Below, in pieces: positions 36,543-45,082 of a stretch of DNA of 46,332 nucleotides. The notes under the pieces were generated by a model. It saw nothing but the letters and a program-made list of their open reading frames with translations. It was not told the origin of the DNA and made no database searches. The position numbers and the translations under genes are program-made. Each line of letters opens with the position of its first letter. Within the stretch, counting starts at the first letter, position 1. This DNA comes from a virus, in the IMG/VR virus record IMGVR_UViG_3300032677_000052, positions 1 to 46,332 of that record, one strand, 5' to 3'.

Positions 36543-36721
36543 ATCTTGATTACGTCATTGAAACCGTTCGCAGAGAAGAGCGTGAACGTGCGGCTGATAT
36601 CATAAGAGGTTGGGAAATCTATTCGCCTTATATCGTTGGCAAAATGAAAATCGACGATAGGAAGCGTGCAATCATTGCCGCGATCAGAGGTGAAGAAGAG
36701 GACTATTATTCAGGTGCGTAA
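36518..36721 (+). CDS. Hypothetical protein, 67 aa
   Basis: Overlaps the previous gene by 25 bases and its last base is the first base of the large terminase ATG. IETVRREERERAADIIRGWEIYSPYIVGKMKIDDRKRAIIAAIRGEEEDYY contains a helical EREAD.I..W motif seen in many small phage proteins. Function unknown. Confidence 0.6.
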   Translation: MVTGNGTLNLDYVIETVRREERERAADIIRGWEIYSPYIVGKMKIDDRKRAIIAAIRGEEEDYYSGA

Positions 36722-38358
36722 TGGGCGAAGTTATTTATATTGATGGCGATCTTTATGACGTAGATGAAGAGCTCCTGGACATATCAAGATTAGAATGCAA
36801 AGAAAGCCTCAGTGAGTTTGTCCGCCAAGCGTGGCATGTTATTGAGCCTGGATCAGAATATATCCACAACTGGCACATCGATTTTATCGCAGAGCACCTT
36901 CAAGCCATAACAGATGAAGTCGAGCTTGATGATGGCTCGCCTTACAATCGTTTAGCTATCGCCATTGTGCCAGGCGCGATGAAATCGCTTATGGTCAATG
37001 TGTTCTGGCCCAGTTGGGAACTTGGACCAATGGGCATGTCTCACATGAGATACATTTGCGTATCGCATAGCCAAGAGCTGGCGATCCGCGACGGTCTCAA
37101 GATGCGCCGCCTCATCGAATCTGATTGGTATCAGGAGCGTTGGGGCAAAACCGTTAAGATCGCCAAAGATCAAAACCAGAAACAGAAATTCGAATTTGAA
37201 GGCGGAGGCTTTCGCCAATGCTGCGCTGCCGGTTCAATAACAGGCGCAAGAGCTGATCGCGTCATCGTCGACGATATGCTGTCAGTTCAAGATGCAACAT
37301 CTAAGCAGATCATGGAAAGCACGACGCAACAATTCTTTGAAGCTATCCCAACGCGTCTCGTTAATCCTAAGAAGTCTGCCATCGTCGTGATCCAGCAAAG
37401 GCTCGCAGAGAACGATATCATTGGCTCAATCAAAGAACGCGGTCTGCCTTACGATCACATCATGCTTCCTATGCGTTATGAGTCTGCTAGGGCAGAAGCC
37501 ACGATGCTTGGCATGGAAGACCCACGCAGCGAGGAAGGCGAGCTCTTATTCCCTGATCGCTTTCCAATTGACGTTGTTGAGCGCGACGAAGCAATCATGG
37601 GAAGATGGGCGACAGCTGCTCAGTTCCAGCAGAATCCAATTCCACGCGGCGGCGGTGTCATTCAAGCCGAATGGTGGCGTGAGTTTGAAGGATCAAGCTA
37701 TCCGCCATTTTCATACGTCATTGCAGCCGTCGACGGTGCGTTCACTGTCAAGCAGGAGAACGATCCCAGCGCCATGACCGTCTGGGGCGTATGGGATGGC
37801 GGCGATCAGATGGCGCTGCCTACCAGATCGATAAACACAAAAGGCGAGATCATCTACGACAAGGAGCGCGTCTACCAAGTTGGCAAGAACAGCGTCATGC
37901 TCATCTACGCCTGGGCGGAGCGCTTGGAGTTCCATGAGCTCGTTGAGCGTGTCAGAGATACGATGCTGACTTACAGCGTCGACAAACTGCTGGTCGAGAA
38001 CAAAGCCAATGGCTACTCCATAGCGCAAGAGATGCGACGTCTATACGGCCATGAAGACTTTGGCGTTCAGCTGATCGACCCGAAAGGTCTTGACAAGCTT
38101 GCGCGCCTTTACGCCGTCCAGCATCTGTTCACTGACGGTCTGATCTACGCGCCAGATACGCAATTTGCGCGAATGGTCATTAACGAAGTTTCTACATTTC
38201 CAAAAGGTCGCCATGATGATTTGACCGATACGACGTCTATGGCCTTGACCTATTTGCGTCAGGCTGGCTTATTGACAAGACAGGCTGAACACGTTGCACA
38301 GATGGACCGCGAGATGGAGCACTCTGGCCATCCCGCAGATCCTCTTTATCCAGTTTAA
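36721..38358 (+). CDS. terL: Terminase large subunit
   Basis: 545 residues. ATPase: AIVPGAMKSLM (deviant Walker A, about 81-91), RVIVDDML (Walker B, about 178-185) with DATSKQI after, and the coupling region SAIVVIQQRLAENDIIG (about 222-238). Nuclease: IAAVDGAFTVKQENDPSAMTVWG (first Asp about 337), DKLLVENKANGYSIAQEM (about 421-438) and PKGRHDDLTDTTSMAL (about 495-510), the three acidic positions of an RNase H-like nuclease. It drives ATP-dependent packaging and cuts the concatemer. Confidence 0.95.
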   Translation: MGEVIYIDGDLYDVDEELLDISRLECKESLSEFVRQAWHVIEPGSEYIHNWHIDFIAEHLQAITDEVELDDGSPYNRLAIAIVPGAMKSLMVNVFWPSWELGPMGMSHMRYICVSHSQELAIRDGLKMRRLIESDWYQERWGKTVKIAKDQNQKQKFEFEGGGFRQCCAAGSITGARADRVIVDDMLSVQDATSKQIMESTTQQFFEAIPTRLVNPKKSAIVVIQQRLAENDIIGSIKERGLPYDHIMLPMRYESARAEATMLGMEDPRSEEGELLFPDRFPIDVVERDEAIMGRWATAAQFQQNPIPRGGGVIQAEWWREFEGSSYPPFSYVIAAVDGAFTVKQENDPSAMTVWGVWDGGDQMALPTRSINTKGEIIYDKERVYQVGKNSVMLIYAWAERLEFHELVERVRDTMLTYSVDKLLVENKANGYSIAQEMRRLYGHEDFGVQLIDPKGLDKLARLYAVQHLFTDGLIYAPDTQFARMVINEVSTFPKGRHDDLTDTTSMALTYLRQAGLLTRQAEHVAQMDREMEHSGHPADPLYPV

Positions 38359-38373
38359 TCAAGGAACAGTAAG

Positions 38374-38592
38374 ATGATTTACGCTAACGCCGTCGTTGAC
38401 GTTATTGATAAACCGCCAGCGCATGGTCAGGGGCTTGGCAAGTTCCGCGTGGAGGTCTGGGGGCGCGCCCCACACGACTTCGTTCGCATATATGATATTC
38501 GCGCAAAATCTGATAATGTGGCTGCTCGGGAAGGGCTCGACCGTTTCGTTGAAGAAATTGGAAAGCTCGTCGGAGATGTTCAAGGAATTTAA
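38374..38592 (+). CDS. Hypothetical protein, 72 aa
   Basis: AAGGAACAG precedes the ATG. MIYANAVVDVIDKPPAHGQGLGKFRVEVWGRAPHDFVRIYDIRAKSDNVAAREGLDRFVEEIGKLV is a small alpha/beta protein found next to terminase or portal in related phages as far as I recall; no function. It ends 2 bases before the portal gene. Confidence 0.65.
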   Translation: MIYANAVVDVIDKPPAHGQGLGKFRVEVWGRAPHDFVRIYDIRAKSDNVAAREGLDRFVEEIGKLVGDVQGI

Positions 38593-38594
38593 TT

Positions 38595-40997
38595 ATGCCA
38601 ATTACGCCAGGGCTCAATCCAAACATTCGTCAGGAACAGGAAGAGCCCCAAGGGCTTGGCGCTGTCAGTGACCTTCTCGTCGAGATCGTAGAGGATGGCG
38701 ATAAGCCAGAGACAGATGACAAAGGAAACATTCTTCGCCTGGATCATGGCGACGGTAGCGTTACTGTTTCACTTGATGGACGTCCTGTTGAGGGTGCCGA
38801 GGCCGAGTATAACAAAGAGTTCTTTTCTAATCTCGTTGACGATATTGATAGCTTTGAGCTTTCTCGTATTTCTGAAGAGCTGCTCAGAGGAGTTCGGGAC
38901 GACCTCGACAGCCGTAACGACTGGATTGAAGATAGAGCACAAGGCATCAAGCTCCTTGGCTTAAAGGTTGAGATCCCAGGTCTTCAAGGCGCGTCTGACG
39001 GAGCGCCAGTTGATGGCATGAGCCGCGTCCGCCATCCGCTATTGCTTGAGGCCGTTCTTCGGTTCCAAGCCAATGCTCGTTCCGAGATGCTTCCGACGGA
39101 TGGTCCTGTCAAAGTCAGGAACGACGATTACCTTGCGACAGTGCAAGAGGACGGACTGGCCGATGCGCTCGAAAAAGATCTCAACCACTATCTCACGGCC
39201 ATTGCGAAAGAATACTATCCTGATACTGACCGAATGCTGTTTATGCTGGGCTTCGGCGGGACCGCATTCAAGAAAGTATACTTTTGTCCACTCAGAGGCA
39301 GGCCGGTCTCTGAAACAGTTGATGCGGACGACCTCATCGTCAACAACGCAGCAACGACGTTAACAGACGCAAAGCGTATCACGCATCGCGTTTACATGCG
39401 TCCGTCAACTGTAAGAAGGTTGCAGATTCTTGGCGTTTACCGAGACATTGATCTCATGACGCCAAGCATGGAGAACCCTGACGCGGTTCAGCGTGAGAAG
39501 GCCAGCCAGCAAGGTATATCAGTTGATTCAAAAGATCCTGAAGATCGTGACCGCGAGATTTATGAGATCTATTGCGAGTTAGATATTCGCGGCTTTGAAC
39601 ATAAATATAAAGGAAAAGAAACAGGATTAGAGATTCCCTATCGCGTCACAATTGATGTATCATCGCGTGAGATACTGTCCATTGTTCGTAACTATAACGA
39701 ACCCACGGGCGAAGAAGGCGATGAACTTCCTGAAGCACGCATTAACATCGTCAAGTATTCTTTTGTCCCTGGCATGGGCTTTTACGACATTGGTCTGCTG
39801 CATATTCTTGGCAACACTACAAATGCGGTGACAGCTGCATGGCGCGAAATGCTGGACGCGGGAATGTATGCAAACTTCCCCGGCTTCCTAATGGCAGACA
39901 CAGGCGCTCGCCAAAACACGAACATATTTCGCGTGCCACCTGGTGGGGGCGCGTTGGTGAAAACGGGTGGAATGCCAATCAACCAAGCGATCATGCCTTT
40001 GCCCTACAAGGAGCCTGGGCAGGCGATGATGAACTTGGTTCAGAACATGGTGGAGACGGGCCAGAGAGTTGGGTCGACAAGCGAGTTGCAGGTTGGCGAG
40101 GGCCGATCTGACGCGCCAGTTGGCACAACGCTAGCAATGATTGATCAAGCCACAAAAATCATCAACAGCGTTCACAAAAGACTTCATGCGTCACAGGCGG
40201 AAGAGTTTCAGCTATTGGCGCAATGCTTCCGCGAACATCCTGAAAGCTTCTTTAAAAAGCGCAAAGGGCCGTCGCTGCAATGGAACGCGCAGCTATTCCT
40301 GCAAGCCTTGGATAATCATGAGATTGTCCCGCAGGCAGACCCAAACACCGCAAGCCATACGCAGCGCTTGATGAAAGTCATGGCGCTGAAGCAGTTGCAG
40401 GCGACAAATCCTGCTATGTTTGACGCGACAAAGATTGACATGGAGGCTATGCGCGCAATTGGTTGGTCTAACCCAGAACAGTTCATGGCGACCAACCAAG
40501 GTCCGCCGCCACCTCCGCCAGAAGTTATGGCAAAGATGGAAGAGCTGAAGATCAAGAAGCAAGACGCCGACACAAAGACAATGCTGGCTCAAGCTCAGAT
40601 CCAGAAAGATATGCAGGGCCAGCAGGGCGTTCCGCTTGACCAGAATAAGTTGATTGACTTGCAGCTTAAGCAGCAAGACATGAAGCAAAAGCAGCTGGAC
40701 GCGCAGATTAAGCAAATGGACATTGCGGCTAAGATGCGTGAGTCCATGATGCAGATGCAGACTGAACGTGCAGATACGCAAGTTCGTTTGCATGAGGCAG
40801 AGTTGAAGAATCAAGACGATCGGTTTGAAGCCGCCAACCGTCAGCGTGATCGTGAAAGCGCTGAGAGGATTGCAGCGGTGAAGCTGGCGCAGGACGTCAT
40901 GCGCACACCTGGCGCGGATAAGGTTGTAGAGAAGTTGTTGCCGCAAGATATGCTTAAGCGCCTTCAGTCTGACGAGCCGCCGATTGAGGATCAATAA
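38595..40997 (+). CDS. Portal protein
   Basis: 800 residues. N-terminal acidic region, then SRIRHPLLLEAVLRFQANARSEMLPTDGPVKV-like clamp/wing part (about 139-175), LMFMLGFGGTAFKKVYF (about 213-230), LHILGNTTNAVTAAWREMLDAGMYANFPGFLM (about 398-430) and GSTSELQVGEGRSDAPVGTTLAMIDQ (about 492-517): the order fits the large podoviral portal proteins. The C-terminal 170 residues are Gln/Lys-rich coiled coil after a Pro run (PPPPPPE, about 636), expected to form the barrel. Dodecameric portal at the packaging vertex. Confidence 0.85.
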   Translation: MPITPGLNPNIRQEQEEPQGLGAVSDLLVEIVEDGDKPETDDKGNILRLDHGDGSVTVSLDGRPVEGAEAEYNKEFFSNLVDDIDSFELSRISEELLRGVRDDLDSRNDWIEDRAQGIKLLGLKVEIPGLQGASDGAPVDGMSRVRHPLLLEAVLRFQANARSEMLPTDGPVKVRNDDYLATVQEDGLADALEKDLNHYLTAIAKEYYPDTDRMLFMLGFGGTAFKKVYFCPLRGRPVSETVDADDLIVNNAATTLTDAKRITHRVYMRPSTVRRLQILGVYRDIDLMTPSMENPDAVQREKASQQGISVDSKDPEDRDREIYEIYCELDIRGFEHKYKGKETGLEIPYRVTIDVSSREILSIVRNYNEPTGEEGDELPEARINIVKYSFVPGMGFYDIGLLHILGNTTNAVTAAWREMLDAGMYANFPGFLMADTGARQNTNIFRVPPGGGALVKTGGMPINQAIMPLPYKEPGQAMMNLVQNMVETGQRVGSTSELQVGEGRSDAPVGTTLAMIDQATKIINSVHKRLHASQAEEFQLLAQCFREHPESFFKKRKGPSLQWNAQLFLQALDNHEIVPQADPNTASHTQRLMKVMALKQLQATNPAMFDATKIDMEAMRAIGWSNPEQFMATNQGPPPPPPEVMAKMEELKIKKQDADTKTMLAQAQIQKDMQGQQGVPLDQNKLIDLQLKQQDMKQKQLDAQIKQMDIAAKMRESMMQMQTERADTQVRLHEAELKNQDDRFEAANRQRDRESAERIAAVKLAQDVMRTPGADKVVEKLLPQDMLKRLQSDEPPIEDQ

Positions 40998-42760
40998 TGG
41001 CTAAGATCAAAGTCGATTATCCTCTCAAAAAGTCAAAGTCGTTAGACAAAGCTTTGGAGCCTGGCAACAAGACCGGCTTTGTTACGGTGATGAGCCCGAC
41101 GGATTTTCTGAAGCACGCTAAGAGGCTAAAAGAAACAAAAGAAGACAAACTCCTTATTTCCTCATTTAAGGAGGGGATGAAGGATGGCAAAAAGTTCAAA
41201 GCTCTTAAACTTCTTGATCATAACCTCGCTGATGGTCGCCACCGTGCTACTGCTGCTGAAGAGCTTGGGATCAAGAAGATACCGGTAATTGATTATCGTG
41301 AGAGCGACCTAGCCAAAGAACCAGATGGGATTCATGCCGTGAGCAAGAAGTCAAACAGAGTTGGCAAAGCAACAGGCGGCGCAATGAATTTACCATTAGG
41401 CAGCGACGACCCAAATGATGCTTTCCGTCGACTGATTACCTGGAGCTTTGCAACTGCGCCTCTGTTTCACAGGGCTGCGGGCGGAGGTGTTCAAGGCGAT
41501 GTTCAGTTTGCGCCTGAAGATGAAACGTCACGCCTTCCGACGTTTACGCAACCAGAAGCACAGGCTGTGTCACGGGCTCTTGATGTGGCTAATGCCGTTC
41601 CTAAAAAAGAATACAAGCCATTTGGCGTATTGCCATTTCGTGAAGATGAATCAGGTATTCACTTTGACCCACATGCCGGTGTGCTGGGAAAGATCATAGG
41701 CGGCGTAACCGCGCCAGGAGATGTAGTTACTGGCAAACTTGATCCTATGTCTGACGAGGGAATTAATAGAATTGTTGATTTAGCAGGAGTGGCTGGCGGA
41801 GGTGGCACCGCGTTTAATGAAGCACCTGCTGGTTCTATTGGTATGTTTATTGGCAGAAACGCAAAAACAGCAGATTTGGATGCCCTTAGAGAAGCTCAAA
41901 AAATGGCTCTGAGCCGAGAAGGGCGTGACGCCATTTGGGATAAAACAGGTTGGTATGAAGGAAGGGACAAGAATTGGCGCAGTGAAATATCAGATCATCG
42001 TTCTGATTTTCATCCTGAAGTTTTTGACAAACTAATGGATAAGGGAATTGTTTATGGGAAGATGGGGGATATTTATAATCACCCGGATTTATATAAAGCC
42101 TATCCCCATCTTGCCGATCTTGGCGTAGTTGTCGAGCATGGAGCATGGCATAACCCAAGCGGTTTATATGAACAATACAAACAAATACCGGGAATTGAGG
42201 TAAAGAGTAACCAAATTGAAGGTCCTAATGGATTGCGTTCTATATTATTGCATGAATTGCAACATGCAGTTCAGCATCACGAAGCACATGCCCCCGGCGG
42301 AAGCCCTGCGCATTTTACTCAGCAAAAGGAAGCTGAAGCAGCTCATAGTGCATTAACTTTAAGAAAAGAAATGGATCAGGTAGCAAAAGAAAATCCTGAT
42401 TTAGCAGGAAAGCACCAAGAATTATTGTCACGTGTATTTGATGACTATGCCAATATGGGTGCGGCTGATTGGTTCCCTAATTCAATGGCTCAAAAAATGT
42501 CCATTGATTATGAAAATAATCCAACTAAAATTTTGGAAGATTTAACTAAAATATATGGCACAAACAGACAAACATCTGCTTTCACTCCAATGGAAATGTA
42601 TAAAAAGATTTTAGGCGAAGTTGAATCCAGAAATACTCAAAAACGTATGGACATGCTTGATTTAGCTAGGCAAATTCATCGTCCTTGGAAAACTCAGAGT
42701 GTTCCTGATGAGGAGCAATTGGTTCTTTCTCCAAGCGGGAGAGAGGTAATTGTTGATTAA
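40997..42760 (+). CDS. Polyvalent virion protein: ParB-like domain plus HExxH zincin
   Basis: 587 residues, coupled to the portal gene by one base. The N-terminal 110 residues are ParB/Srx-like (LLISSFKEGMKDGKKFKALKLLDHNLADGRHRATAAEELGIKKIPVI; DGRHR motif about 77-81). After a RVGKATGGAMNLPLG linker (about 118-132) the rest leads to SILLHELQHAVQHHEAHAPGG (about 413-433), a zincin-type HExxH site as in LPD23/LPD38-like domains of polyvalent proteins, with helices behind it. Such proteins are packaged and delivered, where the protease could cut host or capsid proteins. Position between portal and scaffold also allows a maturation-protease role. Confidence 0.75.
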   Translation: MAKIKVDYPLKKSKSLDKALEPGNKTGFVTVMSPTDFLKHAKRLKETKEDKLLISSFKEGMKDGKKFKALKLLDHNLADGRHRATAAEELGIKKIPVIDYRESDLAKEPDGIHAVSKKSNRVGKATGGAMNLPLGSDDPNDAFRRLITWSFATAPLFHRAAGGGVQGDVQFAPEDETSRLPTFTQPEAQAVSRALDVANAVPKKEYKPFGVLPFREDESGIHFDPHAGVLGKIIGGVTAPGDVVTGKLDPMSDEGINRIVDLAGVAGGGGTAFNEAPAGSIGMFIGRNAKTADLDALREAQKMALSREGRDAIWDKTGWYEGRDKNWRSEISDHRSDFHPEVFDKLMDKGIVYGKMGDIYNHPDLYKAYPHLADLGVVVEHGAWHNPSGLYEQYKQIPGIEVKSNQIEGPNGLRSILLHELQHAVQHHEAHAPGGSPAHFTQQKEAEAAHSALTLRKEMDQVAKENPDLAGKHQELLSRVFDDYANMGAADWFPNSMAQKMSIDYENNPTKILEDLTKIYGTNRQTSAFTPMEMYKKILGEVESRNTQKRMDMLDLARQIHRPWKTQSVPDEEQLVLSPSGREVIVD

Positions 42761-42942
42761 ACAGCTCTGAAAAATCAACGTCTTGGTCTATTGCCACATT
42801 GTCTGGTAGGTTTAATTTTATCTTTGTAGCCATTTCGATCCCCATATCGACACTATTAATAATCCCGACGTTAGTATATTATCTGATCTTCCGCAAGGAC
42901 GGAGACCGGGACGCCGGTTATTTCTAGCTAGGAATAGATAAA
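42761..42942 (+). promoter_or_regulatory. 182-base leader before the basic repeat protein
   Basis: No gene is seen here. It holds TCCG/CGGA and ACCGG-GACG-CCGGT (42905-42918) small stems followed by TATTTCT, and an AT-rich stretch with TATATTATC-like -10 material around 42870-42880. The break in the otherwise gapless late operon suggests an attenuator or an internal promoter. The ribosome-binding site GCTAGGAATAG precedes ATG 42943. Confidence 0.4.
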
Positions 42943-44376
42943 ATGTCTGAATACTCTTCAAAAACATTACGGGGTAAGATGAAGGATAAGGCAAAGCGCC
43001 TTGCCTCCCCAGGTAATTATTCCAAGGATCAGGAAGTATCAAGCGCCGATTGGTCGCCTGCTGCTCCTATCAATGCAGACGTAAAGACGGGTCTGCGTCC
43101 TGTTTCCCCACGAAATTATAAGCGTGGCGGTGCCGTTAAAAGAGCCGAAGGCGGCGCTACTAAAGGCAGCAAATGGACAGACGAATTTATTAACCGCAAC
43201 GTCAAATCAGCTAACGCAGAGCGCCCAGGCGGCAAAGATCACGTTGGCGCTTTGAAAAAAGGCGGCAAGGTTAAGCGCGCAAGTGGCGGCTTGGCTGAAG
43301 AATTATCAAAACCTGTTTCTGATTTAAGAACCCGTCTTTCACGGGAAGATCGCCGCAGAAAAGAGATGGAGCCTGACAGCAAAGGCAGCGGTATGTTAAG
43401 CGGGTTGCTGGGTAAAAGGCATGGCGGCAAAATTAAGCGCGCTACTGGTGGCAATGTCCCGTCGGACAAAGAAACGCAAACGGACAAAGCCCGTATCGGC
43501 ACAGAAAAGATCAAGCCAGTTCGCGCCAAGGCTGAACACTACAAGAAGGGCGGGAAGATTAAACGCGCTTGTGGTGGTTACGATGATGGCGGTCGCCTTC
43601 CTTCTCCCGAAGAGGCAATTGGCTCAGAGGTTCGCATGAAGGGCCTTAAGGTTATGCCTTCTCAGTCCGCCAGCAAAGCCGCTATGGTTCCTCCTTCAAC
43701 GCTGCGTCGTGAAGAGGGCTATGCCGCTGCCGACATGAAAGCCAAGCGTCCAGGACGTAAAGACGGTGGCGCTAAGTGGATTCAGTCAGCAATTAAAAAG
43801 CCCGGTGCTCTTCACAAGCAGCTTGGCGTTCCTGCTGGCGAGAAGATCCCCGCGAAGAAACTTGCTAAAGCCGCCGATAAGCCAGGTAAGCTTGGCCAAC
43901 GTGCGCGCCTAGCAGAGACGCTGAAGGGTCTACGCAAAGGCCGCGCTACAGGTGGCGCAGCTGATGCAAGCCCACTTAGCACAGCTGCTAAGTCTGTTCG
44001 TGATGGCCGTGCAACGGGTGGACGCAAGTCTGGTAAGACAGACATTAAAATTAACATTTTAGCTGGCGGTGCAAAGCCACCTATGCCTGGCGCAATGATG
44101 CCGCCTCCAGTTGTGCCAATGTTGCCGCCTACAGGCGGACCTGGCGCTGGTCCTGCTCCTATGCCACCTGCGGCTGTTCCTGCTGCTGGTCTTCCAACAC
44201 AGGGTATTCCGATGGGTCGCAAAGCAGGTGGACGTATTACCAAAGTAGCCAAGTCATATAAAGACATGCAGGCTGGTTCAGCTAGTGGAGAAGGTCGTCT
44301 TCAGAAGACGGATATCGCCAAGCTTCATAAAGATGCGCCTTCACGCAAGTCTGGTGGTAAAGTTCGCGGGAAGTAG
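42943..44376 (+). CDS. Basic Gly-rich repeat protein
   Basis: 477 residues, strongly basic, low complexity, no known fold. It carries repeated 12-residue units: YKRGGAVKRAEGG (about 58-70), KKGGKVKRASGG (104-115), RHGGKIKRATGG (158-170), KKGGKIKRACGG (200-211), then GRATGG twice (about 333 and 355), RKAGGRI and SRKSGGKVRGK at the end. A Pro/Met stretch (about 380-420) separates them. It is likely a DNA-binding or internal-head protein of the capsid module; the same (K/R)A-x-GG motif occurs in three other virion proteins of the window. Confidence 0.7.
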   Translation: MSEYSSKTLRGKMKDKAKRLASPGNYSKDQEVSSADWSPAAPINADVKTGLRPVSPRNYKRGGAVKRAEGGATKGSKWTDEFINRNVKSANAERPGGKDHVGALKKGGKVKRASGGLAEELSKPVSDLRTRLSREDRRRKEMEPDSKGSGMLSGLLGKRHGGKIKRATGGNVPSDKETQTDKARIGTEKIKPVRAKAEHYKKGGKIKRACGGYDDGGRLPSPEEAIGSEVRMKGLKVMPSQSASKAAMVPPSTLRREEGYAAADMKAKRPGRKDGGAKWIQSAIKKPGALHKQLGVPAGEKIPAKKLAKAADKPGKLGQRARLAETLKGLRKGRATGGAADASPLSTAAKSVRDGRATGGRKSGKTDIKINILAGGAKPPMPGAMMPPPVVPMLPPTGGPGAGPAPMPPAAVPAAGLPTQGIPMGRKAGGRITKVAKSYKDMQAGSASGEGRLQKTDIAKLHKDAPSRKSGGKVRGK

Positions 44377-44387
44377 TTCTCGTGCCG

Positions 44388-44420
44388 GGGGCGGCTCTTC
44401 CCCTTCCTCAGAGTCGCCCC
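44388..44420 (+). terminator. Hairpin after the repeat protein
   Basis: GGGGCGGCTCT (44388-44398) and AGAGTCGCCCC (44410-44420) pair over 11 positions with one G-T pair and an 11-base loop. Only a weak U-content follows (TACTTATAAG), so it could be a partial terminator or mRNA processing/stability element inside the late operon. Confidence 0.5.
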
Positions 44421-44455
44421 TACTTATAAGAGGAAGGCCAGAGTGGAAGCTGGTC

Positions 44456-44665
44456 ATGGGAACGTTAACGCAAGTAAGTGTCTATATACGCGAACTCGAG
44501 CATCTTATTAATATTGAGATTGAGAGGTTAGTTGAGCAGATGGCTCTTGGTAGGCTTGAACGCATAGAAGAATACAAACATTTAGCTGGCAGGATTGCAG
44601 GTCTTGCGCAGGCAAAAGAATATCTTGGCGAGGCCGACAAGATATGCGCCGAGAAGTATCGTTAA
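44456..44665 (+). CDS. Hypothetical helical protein, 69 aa
   Basis: The ATG at 44456 follows TGGAAGC; a longer frame reaching 44285 runs through the hairpin and the previous gene. The whole protein is helical (VSVYIRELEHLINIEIERLVEQMALGRLERIEEYKHLAGRIAGLAQAKEYL), of a kind found before scaffold and capsid genes. Function unknown. Confidence 0.65.
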   Translation: MGTLTQVSVYIRELEHLINIEIERLVEQMALGRLERIEEYKHLAGRIAGLAQAKEYLGEADKICAEKYR

Positions 44666-44679
44666 CGAGGAAGGGTAAT

Positions 44680-45072
44680 ATGAAACAACTAGAAATGAGC
44701 CATGACGTAGATCCAAAGCAAAAGCTGATAGAAGATTTGGGTGACATCTCAAACATTGAGATATTTAACAATCAGCTTCTTGTTGCGGTTTATATTCGCC
44801 CTGAGAAAACCAAGAGCGGTTTGTATCTGAGCGATAAGTATCGTGACGAAGATCGTTTTCAGTCTAAGATTGGATTGATTGTTGGCATGGGTCCAACTGC
44901 TTTCCAAGACGATACGGGTGTTTGGTTTAACAATTCCAGCTTTGCGGTAGGAGACTGGGTTGTGTTTAGGCCATCAGACGGCTGGAGCGTCACGGTTAAT
45001 GGCTCTTTATGCCGAATGTTGTCGGATACGCAGGTAAAAGCTCGCGTCCCGAACCCAGATATCATGTGGTAA
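44680..45072 (+). CDS. GroES-like co-chaperonin
   Basis: 130 residues from ATG 44680 (GAGGAAGG site). FNNQLLVAVYIRPEKTKSGLYLSDKYRDEDRFQSKIGLIVGMGPTAF ... FAVGDWVVFRPSDGWSVTVNGSLCRMLSDTQVKARV (about 28-123) has the Cpn10 order: strand, mobile-loop region with a Gly-Leu (TKSGLYL) that contacts GroEL, GxVxxVG-type strand, then GDWVVFR. Such phage co-chaperonins help host GroEL fold the capsid protein, as T4 gp31 does. It lies between the repeat protein and the scaffold in the morphogenesis module, in line with this. Confidence 0.8.
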   Translation: MKQLEMSHDVDPKQKLIEDLGDISNIEIFNNQLLVAVYIRPEKTKSGLYLSDKYRDEDRFQSKIGLIVGMGPTAFQDDTGVWFNNSSFAVGDWVVFRPSDGWSVTVNGSLCRMLSDTQVKARVPNPDIMW

Positions 45073-45082
45073 GGAGATTTAT

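Noticed and set aside
40293-40994. 233-codon open frame on the minus strand inside the portal gene
   Set aside because: It mirrors the Gln/Lys-rich coiled-coil part of the portal; the product is an artificial Leu/His/Arg/Cys-rich sequence and has no ribosome-binding site.
43812-44267. 151-codon minus frame in the basic repeat protein gene
   Set aside because: Antisense of Lys/Gly/Ala/Pro repeats yields Pro/Ala-rich low-complexity sequence; no start signal.
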